From the NCBI RefSeq assembly GCF_000189635.1, contig NW_002476507.1:248001-312000 (forward strand): DNA of 64,000 nucleotides, in the 5' to 3' direction. The position numbers were made by a program, and so were the translations under genes. The notes beneath the pieces are model-generated. The model was not told where the DNA came from. It searched no databases and saw only the letters and a program-made list of their open reading frames with translations. This document shows, one piece after another, positions 24,880 to 36,679 of the stretch. This DNA is from Tetrahymena thermophila SB210. Its lineage: Eukaryota > Ciliophora > Oligohymenophorea > Hymenostomatida > Tetrahymenidae. Each line of letters begins with the position of its first letter. Within the stretch, counting starts at the first letter, position 1.

Positions 24880-27800
24880 TCAATTTTTTCTTTAATCTAT
24901 TTAATCATAGTCGAACTTTGAGGAATTTCTAGTTAATCTTCCACTCCTAGTAGTTCTTTGTTGTTACTGTGATTGTAAATTAGGAATATTTTATTAAACA
25001 TTTTGCTATCCTAAATTTTAAGATTAGAATTCGTTTAATTAGTAATCTTAATTCACATTTTAGTTTATATCATATCCTTAATTTGCCTCATAATTATAAT
25101 TAGTTTAACTATAATTATTATCTGCATTATTAATGGGTTCGTATAACTAAGAATTATAATTCAAATCTTAATTAATCTAGCTCTGTTGATTATTAAAGTA
25201 TTAGTTGCTAGGTTCGTTTATTAAACCAGTAACTGCATAAGGTTAACCATTTTAATTAGCATTTTGTTGGTTAAAATAAGTATCATTACTGTTAGAGTTA
25301 TTTTGATATGCGGAATTATTATACTGGTATTATTAATTTTATTGATTAAAATTATTGTTAATTTAATTATAATTTTGTTGAGGTTTTTATTGTTGGATTG
25401 CATTATATGCTACTTGAGAGTTAGGATATTTTTATTAATATTGTTCTGCCTAAAGTAGAGGATTGTTAATTAGAGCGTGAGGTTTTTCTATTGGTACAGG
25501 TATTAAACTTTATTAAGATTATTAAGGAATCTTTATTTAAATGTTATTATTATTTATTGATAAATTGTTTTAGTTGGAGTTAGTATTGTAGTTGGGGAAC
25601 AGAGTTTAAATAGTTTTTATTAGATTTTTTTTATTTTTTATTGCTAGAGATAAACACATTTCTACGTTTAGGAAATTGCTTACAATCGAAGTTAATATTT
25701 CTTTAACTCTCTTCGAACTCTCACAGATAGGACTATCAGGATTATTAAATTTATGAGCATTCGAATCTATCAAGTTTATATCATGAAATATGCTTTGTTG
25801 AGAACGATAGTATCCGTTTAATAGTCTTCTTCTAATTTTTGAAATATCCATTGGGAATTCAACAAATTCATAATAATGTTTATATTTCTTTAAGTTGACA
25901 GCTTCTTCAAAATAGCAAGTTATTTCACTTTGATTATCAATTACTGCTTAAATTAGCTTAAAAATTTATTCTGTTTCTTCCTTAGAAAGACATGCGTCAT
26001 CGTTTGGATAGTCATCAGGAGAGGATGTTCTTCTGATTGGATATATGACATCCCAGCAAGAGATTCTAATCATATTAGGCCCTTCTAAATTTTATTTTAA
26101 CTTTTGTATAATTTTTTCATCTGTTGTATCTAATTTGACTTTAAGCTTCAAGTACTCAGAATTCAACTATTATAAAATAAATTATTTTGAAATATATTTT
26201 AATTAATGAAATAATTAATTAATTACCTTTTAATATTCTTCTTTTGGTGACACTTCAACCACTTAACCGCTGAATACTTAATTATGGTAAAAGAATTCTA
26301 ATTACTGAGGTACCTTAAGGTTTTCTTAGAAGCAAATTGACTAATCATATAATTCCTAAGGAATCAAGAAACTTCCACATTAAACTTAAGAATTTGAAAA
26401 ATAAACTGAGAATTCTTCTCCTGTTTCTAAAATTTTGAGCTGAATAAGTAAGAATATAGGTCTTTCTCTATATTTTTCTTGCATCTTTTTTGTGCTTAAC
26501 ATAGGATAGGAGTATTCGATAGAGCTTATTTGACATAAGGTTGGCTTATAGAGCTCTTTGTAACTTAAAAATGGTAGAATATGATAATCTTAAGCTTAAG
26601 ATGTCTAACCTTTCTTTTAAAAGTTAGAAGAATGCTCATCTCCTTGAAATTCATCACCACTGTCTATCAATTTAGAGGACCTTTGGATACTTTTTTTTGT
26701 AGACTTATTATTTCCATTTTAAAGAGATTTTTCATTTTCTTTTTATAGTCTGTCAATCAATGGTTCGTAATCAAAGATTTCGAAATATTTTTCACAGTAC
26801 TCTTCATGAGCCTAGAAGATGTAATAACACATGTCATTTATTTATGGAATATATTGGTAAGGATCGTTTGTTTCTCTTTCTAGGTACTCTCTGCTGAAAG
26901 TTCTTTTATCTTATTCGTCTTTCTGTATACGTACTGTGTTATTATTAGCATAACAGTCAAAACAAAAGTACTTTTTATCTTTCAAACATCCTCTATATTT
27001 ACTGCAATACTCATCATGGTAAGCATGTTTGCAAATATTGCAAGATTTTGCTTCTCCCTCAATAATTTGCTCACATCTTTAGCAAAGAGATTTTTTATCT
27101 TCAGGCATTGATGCCATATCTTCATTAAGCGCATCAGAGTCGTTAGTTTTTATTTTTTTAACTAATTTATTACTACTTTAACCACTTTTCTTAATACCAG
27201 CTTCTGATGAAGTTCTTTTTTTCAAGTAATTTTTCTTCTTCTTGTCAGTGTATTCTTCGTCCTCTTCATCAAAGTCATCTATTTCTTCATCTTCATCATT
27301 ATCATAGATTTTATGCTTCTCTATGTTTTTATGCTCATTTTAAACTTGGTTATCATCCTCGTCATTAACAATACCATTCTTTTTACTGCTTCTGTTTTTT
27401 TACTTTGGTAATTCATCTTCTTCTTCATCAGAATCTTAAATTTTTTTTCTGTTTGTGTATGAAGTACGAAGCGAACGACCACTCTATCTTGAATTTTAGT
27501 TATTTTATGATAAAGATTAAGCACCGCCTACTGATTTTTTTGGTTTCCTCAACTTATATTCATAATCATCCTCGTCCTCATAATTAATATCAACTTCATC
27601 GTCATCTTCTTCCATGATTTCATCTGAAAACCTATCTTCAGACTCACTATCGTTGCTGTTAAAGCCGTCATTATATTATCTATTTTTCTTGCTCTTTTTA
27701 TTTCTTGATGAAGCTCTGAGAGTCTTTGTATTATTTTGTGAATCTTAATATGTCGCAGTTGAGCTTCTAGTTTGATGTGCATTAGCTCTTGTTTCAGCCA

Positions 27801-30800
27801 AATTATGAGATTATTATAAATGAGAAGAGTTATTCTATCTCAAAGAATGATGGTTATTGCTATTAGTATTATTGTCTAAGTATAAATCATCATTGTCCTC
27901 TTCGATGATGTGTTGATTTCTCCTTCTCAATCTTGTGTTTGTGTTACCTTCATAATCTTAGCTGCTATTATATCCTGCATTAGATTAGAGAGTAGCATCT
28001 TCTCCAGTAGTATACTACATACTATAACTACTTCTCGTATTCCTATTATATCTTAATGTACCTTAGCGCTGCTATCCTTCTGTTTATTACTGGCTTATGG
28101 TTTGTGCTCTTGTTTCATTTGAAGTCGTATTAGAAAATCTTTTCAAGCGTGTTCTTCTCTAATTTGAAGAATCCTTTTTCTCTTCTTCCTCTTCATCTAA
28201 ATAGTCATCAGCCACGATTCTCCTTCCTCCTCTTGATCTATTTCTATTATTAGATTAGTTTCTTCTGTCATTACTTTCGAACCCTCCCCCAGTTCTTCTA
28301 GGCAAAGGATCATCAAACATCTCCATTTCTTCAAGTAAATCTTTTTAAATTTCATCATCATCTTCATTTATGTCTTTGAAATTTACCTCACTATCATCTT
28401 AACTCGGTATCTTTAATTATTATTTATTGTTTAAAGATATTATTTGAATTTTAAAAATTTTACCTCTTCCTCAGATTGCATAGAGTCTTCAAAGTCATCA
28501 TTGAATCCAACCTAATTAGTATTACTCTATCTACCACCTGGTCTTCTTCCTCTTCCGCGCTATCCAGTTCTTGAATTTTAATTATTTAAAGCAGCTGGTT
28601 AAGGCATTTAGCTAGGCCTTCTACTTAGTTATTAATTCCCAAATGGTATTGTATTTGAGCGTCCTTGATCCAAGTCTTCATCGTCTATGACTCTTCTTCT
28701 ATTATTATTTCTTTACTATATAAGAGTAGCCTATTCACTTTCTTATCTAAGAAGAGGAGCAGGAGCAGGATCAGAAATTTATCTTTCTTGTAGAATTCTA
28801 GGTTGCGATTGCTAAATAACTTATTAAAACAAATCTTCATCAGTTTTAGTTTCAGTTTTCTTAATATCTAAAGAGTGTCTTTTTTGCATTTCTTTTGACA
28901 TTTTTTTCAGAATTTCCATTCTTTCATTATAATCAACTCTCATGCTTCCTTCCATAGTTGCATTTGCATTGTTATAGGAGTCTCTCAATTAATTACATAA
29001 AGCAAAATAAGCATGTTTCTCTTTTTCTTAGTTTTTTAAATATTTTTCAACTAAATTTTCTGAAAAGTTTTCATCTTTTTCTTTTTATTCATTTTCTAAT
29101 ATTTTTAATTCAGATATTTTATCTTCTATCAACTTTAAAGCCATTTCTGATGTTTCTTCAAAATAGCCTCTATCTTTTAATTTTTTGAGATCATTATTAT
29201 ATTCAAATCTATATGGGATTCTCTAATAATCACAAATTTTTCCTCTACTTTTAGTATTAATTTCTACATCATCATCTGTAGACAGTGGTACATGATTATC
29301 ACTATATATAAATATCTCTGTGTCATTAGCAAAGAATTATTCTGTAGGAGTAGTCTTATATATTTCTGCGCAATCATATCCATACAAGCTAAAAGAGCCA
29401 TAGTAAGTACTTGCGACGAATTTTAATCCATCTGGTGCCCAACAACCTAATTATTTATTTTAAAAAATAATTTTTTTTATTAATTTTGAAAAATATTTTA
29501 TCCAACAATAGAAACCGAATAATTAATTATTCTAATAAAAAAATTTATATTTAATCCATCAATCATTTCTACTTAAAAAAAAATAAACTAACTCACTTGC
29601 GGTAAAATTAAATTAACAAGTAAATGTTCGTAACTGATAAATTTTATTTTTGCTCTTTTAGTGTTTATTTGCTAATTATTACTAGTTTTAATGTTTATTT
29701 ATTTTAGAGCAAAGAAAAAAGCAGTAGATAGGATTGATTTTTAGAAAATTTAAAATGCAATTTTATTTATTACTGATCATTTAAATAAATAAATCAAAAA
29801 TAAAAGACCAAAATTAATTTAAAAATTTAATATTTCTTTTTTAATTAAACAAAAGATTACCATCTAAAACGGGTACTTCAAGATTAGGATATCCAATATG
29901 GTATCCCCTTTCTTAGAATATATTCAAAATACATCCTAAAGAGACATCATAGATGATAATTTGACCTGCGTAATCTGCTGTTAAGAGGATATTTTCTTAT
30001 GTTGGATGGGGTTCAAAAACTAAAATATGATCTTAAAGTCTTGCGGGTGTATTTTGTTGAGTAAACTCATGCTTGATTTTCTTTTCAGCTAGTTCATGTA
30101 CATAAACAACTGTTTCTACTTCTTTTGTCCTCTTCATTTTTCTGGTAAAGGTAGCGAATGCATATCTATTCTTGCAACTGAATGCTACATTCCAGCAGTT
30201 TTTTTCGCACTTTTTAAAAAAATTATAAAATTAAGTAAAACATAAACAAAAGCATCAAAAGTAGAAATAATTTGTTGAAAAAATTGAGTAGAAGACATCA
30301 TTATTATAATCATATCTTCCTTCATTATGAAAAATAATAAATGAGTCAAATAAATGTTTGATGAAAATGAAATTAATTAAATTTTGAAAACAAAGAGTGA
30401 TAAACTAGCTGTTAGTTAGTTTGTTAGTTTTAATTAAAACTCTCTTTTGTTATATTTGATAAATGATATAAAAATCTTTATTTAACTTGAATTGTTAATT
30501 ATTGGCGCATAAAAATAAAGACGAAGATTAAAGATGAAAATCTAATAATTCTACCTTGTTGGAGTTGTCAAAATAAATTGAGAAGATTTAATCACTGAGT
30601 CTTTTATCGTTTTCTATCAGCTTTTTCCAAGGCCATATTTTTGCATATCCATCGAAAGAAGCAGTGATCATGAACTCTCCGTTGGGTGAGAATTTTATCA
30701 GCTAGCAATTCTTAGAATGTTCTTTCTTTTCTATGAATGGAAGAACTTAGCGATTTCTATTTTCGAGGGTGTGTATCTTTTCCCAAACTAAAATTTCTCC

Positions 30801-32411
30801 TGTTTCAGTGCCGACAACTAAGTAACCAGATGGGTGAGTCTCTATGCAAACAGCTTCATTCTTATTATCGTTATCAACTATCTTAGATTCTTGCATTTTT
30901 TTGTGCTTTCTCATTGCGAGAGTGATAACTGGCTGCAAATTTTAATTTATACCACCTCCATTTTCTTTGAATTAATCTTCTTTGTATCTATATTTTTGAT
31001 TAATATTATTTTTAAAAACAAATTTTGATTTTTGAAATATAGATATGAATCAATTAATCTTTTTTAATAACCAACCAACCAAAATCCTTAATTTAATTCT
31101 TTAGAAATAAATAATAACTAACTAAATTAATATTTTCTTTTTTTTTATTCATAAATTTGATTTTTTACTGCGCTGCGGGCAAATTGCAATCAATACTAAT
31201 AAATTTCTATCCGTTCATTAATATTTGATTGTTTAAATTGAATTGTGTATTTTGAAATAAATCTAAATTTTCTGAAGCTGGCATAGAAGTGCTAATCAAA
31301 AAGTAGAATTAAACAAACTAAATTCTAAATTAAAATGGCTGATTAAGATCAAATATTTTGGGATCCAGGTCATTTTTTTAGTTTTTGAAGAGGAAAAATC
31401 ACTGGAAAAATATTGAAAAAATAGGGAAAGATTAAAATAAAAATGATGTTTAAATATTTACATAAGAATATTTCCAACATTGCTCATCATCAATAGGTAG
31501 AGTTATTCAGTAAATTCATTTTGATATTTATAGAAAACAACAGCATTTAATTATTCTTTTGATTTAAAACAAGTAAGACACCTTTAATTAAAGATATCCC
31601 AAACTCTTGCTGTTAAATCTATAGAGCAAGTTACTAAATACTTATTGCAAGGAGATATATCGTTGCTCAAAATTCCGCTAGTATGACCTTTTAAATTTGA
31701 CAAAAGTAATCCGTTCTCAGCACTCCAAATCTTAATTAATCCTTCTTCGTCTGCAGTTATAACTAGGCGTCCGCTCTTATCGAATGTTGTATTGTATATT
31801 GGAATGTAAGGTTCACCACTCTCCTCATTTATAGAGCCTGAGTCAGCAGAATATGCATGACCAAAACATGTTTTTAAATGCTAAAACCTCAAGATAAATG
31901 TATCGTTGGATAACTCATCAGTATTTTTAAGGCTCTTACCTTATCTCTTTTTCTTAATAAACAAGTCTCTAGCTGGTTAAATATACATTGCAGGCTCATT
32001 GAGCATTTAAGAAAGCTTGGTCATCTTTTAAATAAACAAATTCTGTATACCTTTATTTTAGTTTTTTACGCGCTATGCACTAAAGCGCTAATAAATAGAT
32101 AAGATTGTATTAAGATTTTCATCCTTTGAAAAGAGTGCAGAATGACAACTACTTCCTTTTTATTAGAAATTTAACTCATCAAATGTTGCATCTACGTGGC
32201 TTCCATCAAATGCCAGTAGCTAGCCCAATAAATGATTTGCTTCAGCGTAGCCTTTAATCTGCTCTAGTAGCCTTCTATCAAAATATTCGTCTTGCTATAA
32301 GTACTGGATAATCAAAAAATATAGACGCTGTTTAACCATGTTCTGATTATCAAAAAACACTCTGCCTTTTGAGCTTACGTGTTTTGTCATAATAATTTCT
32401 TCTTCCTACAT
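24880..32411 (-). CDS. BRWD/PHIP-type WD40-bromodomain protein with PHD-like finger
   Basis: Chromatin reader. From the N-terminus: a LisH-like segment (RLYFLIIQYLQQDEYFDRR); WD40 repeats at about 31960-29350 (GLIKIWSAENGLLLSNLKGH, DLTARVWDIF, GEILVWEKIHT, DGYAKIWPWKK, FEPHPTQENILLTADYAG); a long acidic, Arg-rich low-complexity region; a Cys4-His-Cys3 PHD-like finger at about 27090-26950 (LCQRCE, CNICKHAYHDEYC, FCFDC); the BRWD-specific Tudor-like region (YIPQINDMCYYIFQAHEEY); a bromodomain at about 25970-25640 (FPMDISKIRRRLLNGYYR, then KFNNPDSP with the acetyl-lysine Asn); and a Gln/Asn-rich tail ending at TGA 24880-24882. Human PHIP/BRWD proteins share the order except the PHD-like finger. 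A TGA upstream makes the Met at 32411 the first in frame, but upstream exons are possible. One WD40 blade appears to be missing at 31000-31570. Confidence 0.85.
31030..31574 (-). other. long intron, or unplaced exon, inside the BRWD-type gene
   Basis: The coding frame leaves off after the blade ending DLTARVWDIFNQ (near 31580) and resumes before LQPVITLAMRKHKK (near 30960). A 545-base gap is long for this window. Part of it (about 31140-31340) is more complex than usual intron DNA, with minus-strand coding-like sequence such as MNGQKFISIDCNLPAAQ, and could hold the blade that PHIP has at this point. On the plus strand a short frame starts at 31335 (MADQDQIFWDPG) but stops after 17 codons. Confidence 0.35.
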
Positions 32412-32905
32412 AATTTCTAAGTCTTAATTAATAGCTTAGAGGTTATATCAGTATGCTTTTAGACACTATTTCAATTCTTATTTAGACCCCTCAAACGTCG
32501 TTATTCCAATTTTAAAAGTTTAGCTGATGGATAATACTTGATATCGAAGTAATGTTTTCCTTATTTTAAATTGCGATTCTTTTAAATTTTAACTATTCTT
32601 AACCTTTTATTTATAATGATTATTCTAAATAATTTATTGTCTTATTTGTGCTATTTATTGTCTCTTTAGATTCAGAATTGTTTCTTTCTTTCTTGGACTT
32701 CTTCCTCTTTTTCTCTTCTTCTTAATCTTATTTATTTCTTCTTATTATTATAGATCTATGAATGAGCTTTGCTTTTAATTGTTTTTAGTTTTTTTACTTT
32801 TTAACTTTTCTTTTATTTATTAATGTATTTTCTTTATTAAGATTATATATATGCACTACATATATGATTGCTTTATATTTAATATTCAATCAGAGAAAGA
32901 GATGG
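32412..32905 (-). other. possible upstream coding exon of the BRWD-type gene
   Basis: Minus-strand sequence upstream of the chosen BRWD start is coding-like. One frame, open from about 32905 to 32509, is Lys/Arg- and Asn-rich (INSTNKTINYLEQSLQIKG; RIAIQNKENITSISSIIHQ). The BRWD frame itself continues upstream of 32411 in coding-like style (FEGSKQELKQCLKAY) but is cut by a TGA at about 32451. No Met starts the first frame, so it would need splicing. The alternative is a chance frame in 5' UTR. Confidence 0.25.
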
Positions 32906-32909
32906 GGAA

Positions 32910-32933
32910 AACAAACAAACAAACAAACAAATT
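32910..32933. repeat. (CAAA)n microsatellite
   Basis: About six tandem AAAC/CAAA units following a GGGG run. It is a simple repeat in the leader region of the BRWD-type gene and unlikely to have a specific function. Confidence 0.8.
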
Positions 32934-33051
32934 ATTTAATTAATAAATCAAATCAATACAAACAAAATAAAACAAGACAAATCATTCATACAGAAGCAAA
33001 GAAATTAATTGTTTTATGATCCAGACTAAATAAATAAATAAGTGCACTTAC

Positions 33052-33184
33052 AAAATTGCATTGATCTGATACTGTGCAGTATGCATTCCTTTAAAGATTT
33101 CAAGCTTTTTTGGAGCAGGATTGCCCTTTTAACTTTGTTTGAGGTGTCTTAGAAATGCAAAGCTTTTATTTGATCGAAATGCAT
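33052..33184 (-). CDS. possible first exon, GC-richer block
   Basis: An ATG at 33184 opens a 44-codon stretch (MHFDQIKALHFQDTSNKVKR, then an AILLQKSLKSLKE-type helix). It runs into a canonical GTAAGT donor at 33051-33046. The base composition is clearly richer in G and C than flanking DNA, as expected for an exon. It lies 5' of the BRWD-type gene on the same strand and could be its first exon or belong to a small separate gene. No downstream acceptor could be matched with confidence. Confidence 0.35.
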
Positions 33185-33399
33185 TTTATATATACATTAA
33201 ACAATTAATTGACTCTTTTTATATTACCCTATATTTATAAACTCTTTCCTCATCATTTAATTAATTTATAAAGATGATTCAAAATTCTTTTGATTTTCCC
33301 CCTTATAAATTTGATTAGAATTATATCAAAATACCCTCTAAAAATCAAAAAAACTTACTTTTCAAAAAAATAATAATAATAAAATAAAAGGTTTGAAAG

Positions 33400-34110
33400 A
33401 TTTCAAAATTAATAAAAGTCTTTCGACTTATGCTAACCAATAATAAAGTTCAACAAATAAGCAATAAAAATCTTTCTTATCACCTAGTTACTCACTCAAC
33501 TACCTTGTAGACGATGCGATCTAACTCGGACACAATGTCTACTTTTTATCATTATACTTAGTCATCCACCATAATGAAAAAAAACATAAAAATTTCATTT
33601 TCTGCTTGCTGAACCATTTTTACTTAAAAATTATTGTCTTCATTTTTTTTGTTGTTATCCAAATATTTTAGAATCATTTTCTTATCCTTTGTTTGTAAAA
33701 AAAAAATACTTTTGCGCCATATCACTTACCTTCTATTAGTAATCGCGCTAGAATGATTAATTTTAATACTTATTTATTTTCGCCCCTTATTTTAATTAAA
33801 AAATAATCTAATCAAAACTATTAAGAAGCAAATAATCAATCACATCACTTAATTTATTTGAAACTTCAGCTTTTATATGAATCTTAACTATTTAGTTTGA
33901 TATCAATGAGTTTTACCCCAATTAAAAAAGAAAATAAGAAAATCTCCTCTCTTATTAATCCTAATAAATAAACATTTTTCAATCTATTTTAACTAACAAT
34001 CCATTCTGTAATTCTGTGCATCGCAGTCAATATAATTTCTGTCTTTTAATCAAAAAATTTAAATAAATTTTCATAATTAGACTTCATTGTATGTATCCCC
34101 ATCTGGGAAA
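33400..34110 (-). CDS. small unrecognised gene, exon structure uncertain
   Basis: The likely start at 34106 (MGIHTMKSNYENLFKFF) leads through QKTEIILTAMHRITEWIV to a donor. An in-phase exon follows (KAEVSNKLSDVIDYLLLNSF, then FQLKQGAKINK) that ends at a canonical GTAAGTGA donor near 33733. A third block (QAENEIFMFFFIMVDDQVQ) then meets a TGA. Just beyond, 33490-33555 is GC-rich and codes for VDIVSELDRIVYK in the same frame, which suggests that the splice pattern is not fully worked out. A second frame starting MKFLCFFSLWWM covers the same bases. No family was recognised. Length would be about 110-130 residues. Confidence 0.35.
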
Positions 34111-34692
34111 TAAAGTTTAATTTTTGTTTAAATAATGAAAGTAAAATTAAATTATTGTTAAATAAAATTAAAAATTTAAATAGATGATTAGATAAAAAGG
34201 AAATTATTTAAATTCTTTATTTCAGCTCCTGATTTAATTTGTATGCATATTAATAAAATAATTTCTTTAAATTTTAGAAATAAAATAAATTCACAAATAT
34301 AAAAAAACATCTTATATAAAAATTATTTTACTCATTTTATTAAATTATATTTAAAATATAATTCTCTCACTAAAGTAATTTGAAAGAATCCAAAAAAAAA
34401 AGAAGCAAAAGTCTAAATAAACTCTTTATAATCTTTCTAAAAATATAATTTCACATTTAATTATCTTAAATTATTATTTAAAATATTTTGTTCGAGGATA
34501 TTATAAAAAAAATTTTGTTTGAGATTATTTTTAAAAATATTTTGTTTTAAAAAAATATTTAAAATAATTATTAGAATCTGAAATAATTTATATTGACATA
34601 AATAAATACTTGAAATTTATTACTTAAATTAAGAACAACAATAAGAGTTTGTTTTGTTTTATTTACTTTATATCCATTTATTGAATTAGTTT
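34111..34692. other. intergenic DNA
   Basis: AT-rich stretch between the small minus-strand gene and the 3' end of the RPC4 gene. No supported feature. Confidence 0.5.
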
Positions 34693-36225
34693 TCATTTTT
34701 TATAGAGTTCGTTTATATTTGGCTAAATTACAAACTTTTTATTGATATTATCTACATTAAAAATAGTTGGATTTTCAAAAAGATGCTTTGCTTAATCGAT
34801 TGCTACAAATTATTATTTACAATTATTTTGTACACCTTCTGTCACATCAAAAATATTTTAACCACAGATAAACTAAACAGATCCATCACTGTATATTCTC
34901 AATTTTCCCATATTAAATCCTTATTCTTTCTTTGGGTCTTTCTAAGCAAAATAGTCAATTGTATTATAATTGTACTTAATGGAGTTACCAGCAGAATCAT
35001 ATGGTTTTTGAGCATTAAAACTTAAAATTTCTTTTAACTCATGAAGCTTTTCAACATCTAATTTCTTTAATTTAAGTTTGGTTTTAGCATTTTGGGGTAG
35101 CTTATAGACAAACTAAGAGGGAAATTACAACATATTGAACTTTTTACTATCTAAAATTTCGTGTTTAGCTTTTTCATCATTTTTATTATCCTAGCTTATT
35201 AACTAAAATGGTAATTTAGTAGGCTCAAACATATTATCAGGCTTATGTGTATTAGCCAAATCTTCCTCTTCTATAGTTCCTTCTACTACCTACGATAATA
35301 ACTTGCATTTAAAATATAAACATAAACCTAATTTTTTTACTTATTTCGTTTCGTAATTCTTTAGTTCAGTTGCTCCATCATCTTAATTTTAAATATCTCC
35401 AACTATCATATTATATTAACATTAGTATTTTTATTTAATCACTTATTTAAATTATTTACTTTCTTCCTTAGATATTCTTGCGCCATGAAATCCCTTTCTC
35501 TTTGTTGTTACAGGTTAGGCTTTTTCAATCCCAAAGAACGAAGAACTAAAATTAATTAATTAATTGATTTATTTGTTTATTTAATAAATTAAAATATTTT
35601 TTTAATTCTTGCAAATGAATACCCTTTTTGTGTTACTAAAGTATCAACTTCTTAATCTTATTCACTTTGTTATTTTTTTAATGCCTCTTATTCTTCTTTT
35701 AATTACTATTTAATCACTTCAGGATCAATTTGTTTCTTCAAATTTGGATTGACTTTGAATTTTTTCTTTTCTCCTGCTAAAAATATAAAAAAAGAATTTA
35801 AATTCATTATAATTATTCTATTTTAAAAAGAGTTATATGAGGATTTGCAATTATCAATTCTCATTTAAATGTAATGAAACATGATATTTAATTATATTAT
35901 TTTTACATTTTGCTCTAGTTTATTATTCCTTTTATTATAAGTCAGCTTATAAAACTTAACTTCTTTTAATGACACTTTCATCTAAATCTTCTCCGATTTA
36001 CACAAGTCCTTAAGTGAACTATTGGTATTCTATTTTATAAATTTAAGGCTTAAATATAATTCAGATAGTAATATTAATTATAACATTTATTCATTAGTTG
36101 ATAAGAATATTTAAAAATGGTAATAATATAAATCAGGTACCTTTATCTGCCATGCCTTGCTTCTCGTTGAGCTTAGCAGATGGAATAAAAGTATCTTGGT
36201 TTTAATTTCTTTCTCTTTTTGCCAT
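34693..36225 (-). CDS. RPC4: RNA polymerase III subunit RPC4 (POLR3D/Rpc53-like)
   Basis: RPC4 with RPC5 forms the TFIIF-like module of RNA polymerase III, which transcribes tRNA and 5S genes in the nucleus. The C-terminal signature is clear: LQFPSQFVYKLPQN followed, after a spacer, by MGKLRIYSDGSVQFICG and FDVTEGVQNN, matching the family's MGKLxxxxSGxVxLxLGxxxxDVTxG pattern. It ends at TGA 34693-34695. The N-terminus MAKRERNQNQDTF is basic; middle exons are Lys/Gln-rich, including EKKKFKVNPNLKKQIDPEV and RKGFHGARISKEES. At least four introns are present, for example donor GTACCTG at about 36138 and one near 35545-35600. Minor exon borders were placed by eye. This is a single-copy housekeeping gene with no operon partner. 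Confidence 0.82.
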
Positions 36226-36679
36226 TTTATTGCTAATTTTGTAAGTTATTTAGTTATCAAATAAATCAAAGATACACTTTTTAAAGCAAAAATTAATATT
36301 TTTAATCAATGAATTAAGATGAAATAATATATAAATAAATATTTCTCTAGGTAGAAGAAACAATTATATTGCTACTAATAGACATTACAACGATAAAAAG
36401 AGATTAATCTCTGAACTCTTTTAAAAAGAATTAACTTAGTTAAAAGAAATAATTCATTTAGAAAGATAAAAATTTTTAAATATTTTCCTTATAAATTAAA
36501 TTGTTTAAAAAAAATAATTTTTATTTCGAGTAAGAAAATAAATAAATTATTAATAAATATTTGAGAAAATTTAAAATATTATTTTAACTAATTTTAAGTA
36601 AGTTTATTTATTTTTGTTATTTAGTTTTTAATTTTTACACAAAATTAAACATTATATATAAATAGTTTTATTTATGAAC
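36226..36679. other. intergenic DNA with a possible short plus-strand exon
   Basis: Between the RPC4 start and the PUB-gene stop. An ATG at 36309 (MNQDEIIYKQIF) precedes a GC-richer block at 36350-36430 that in another frame reads RRNNYIATNRHYNDKKRLI. A small divergent gene with a short intron is conceivable, but no family, acceptor or stop could be fixed. Confidence 0.2.

Noticed and set aside
25264-25458. Hydrophobic plus-strand ORF resembling a small membrane protein
   Set aside because: It is the antisense shadow of the Asn/Gln-rich tail of the BRWD-type gene.
31335-31388. Plus-strand mini-ORF starting MADQDQIFWDPG in a good start context
   Set aside because: It stops after 17 codons and no acceptor extends it. 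It lies inside the gap of the minus-strand BRWD-type gene, so it is kept only as part of that gap.
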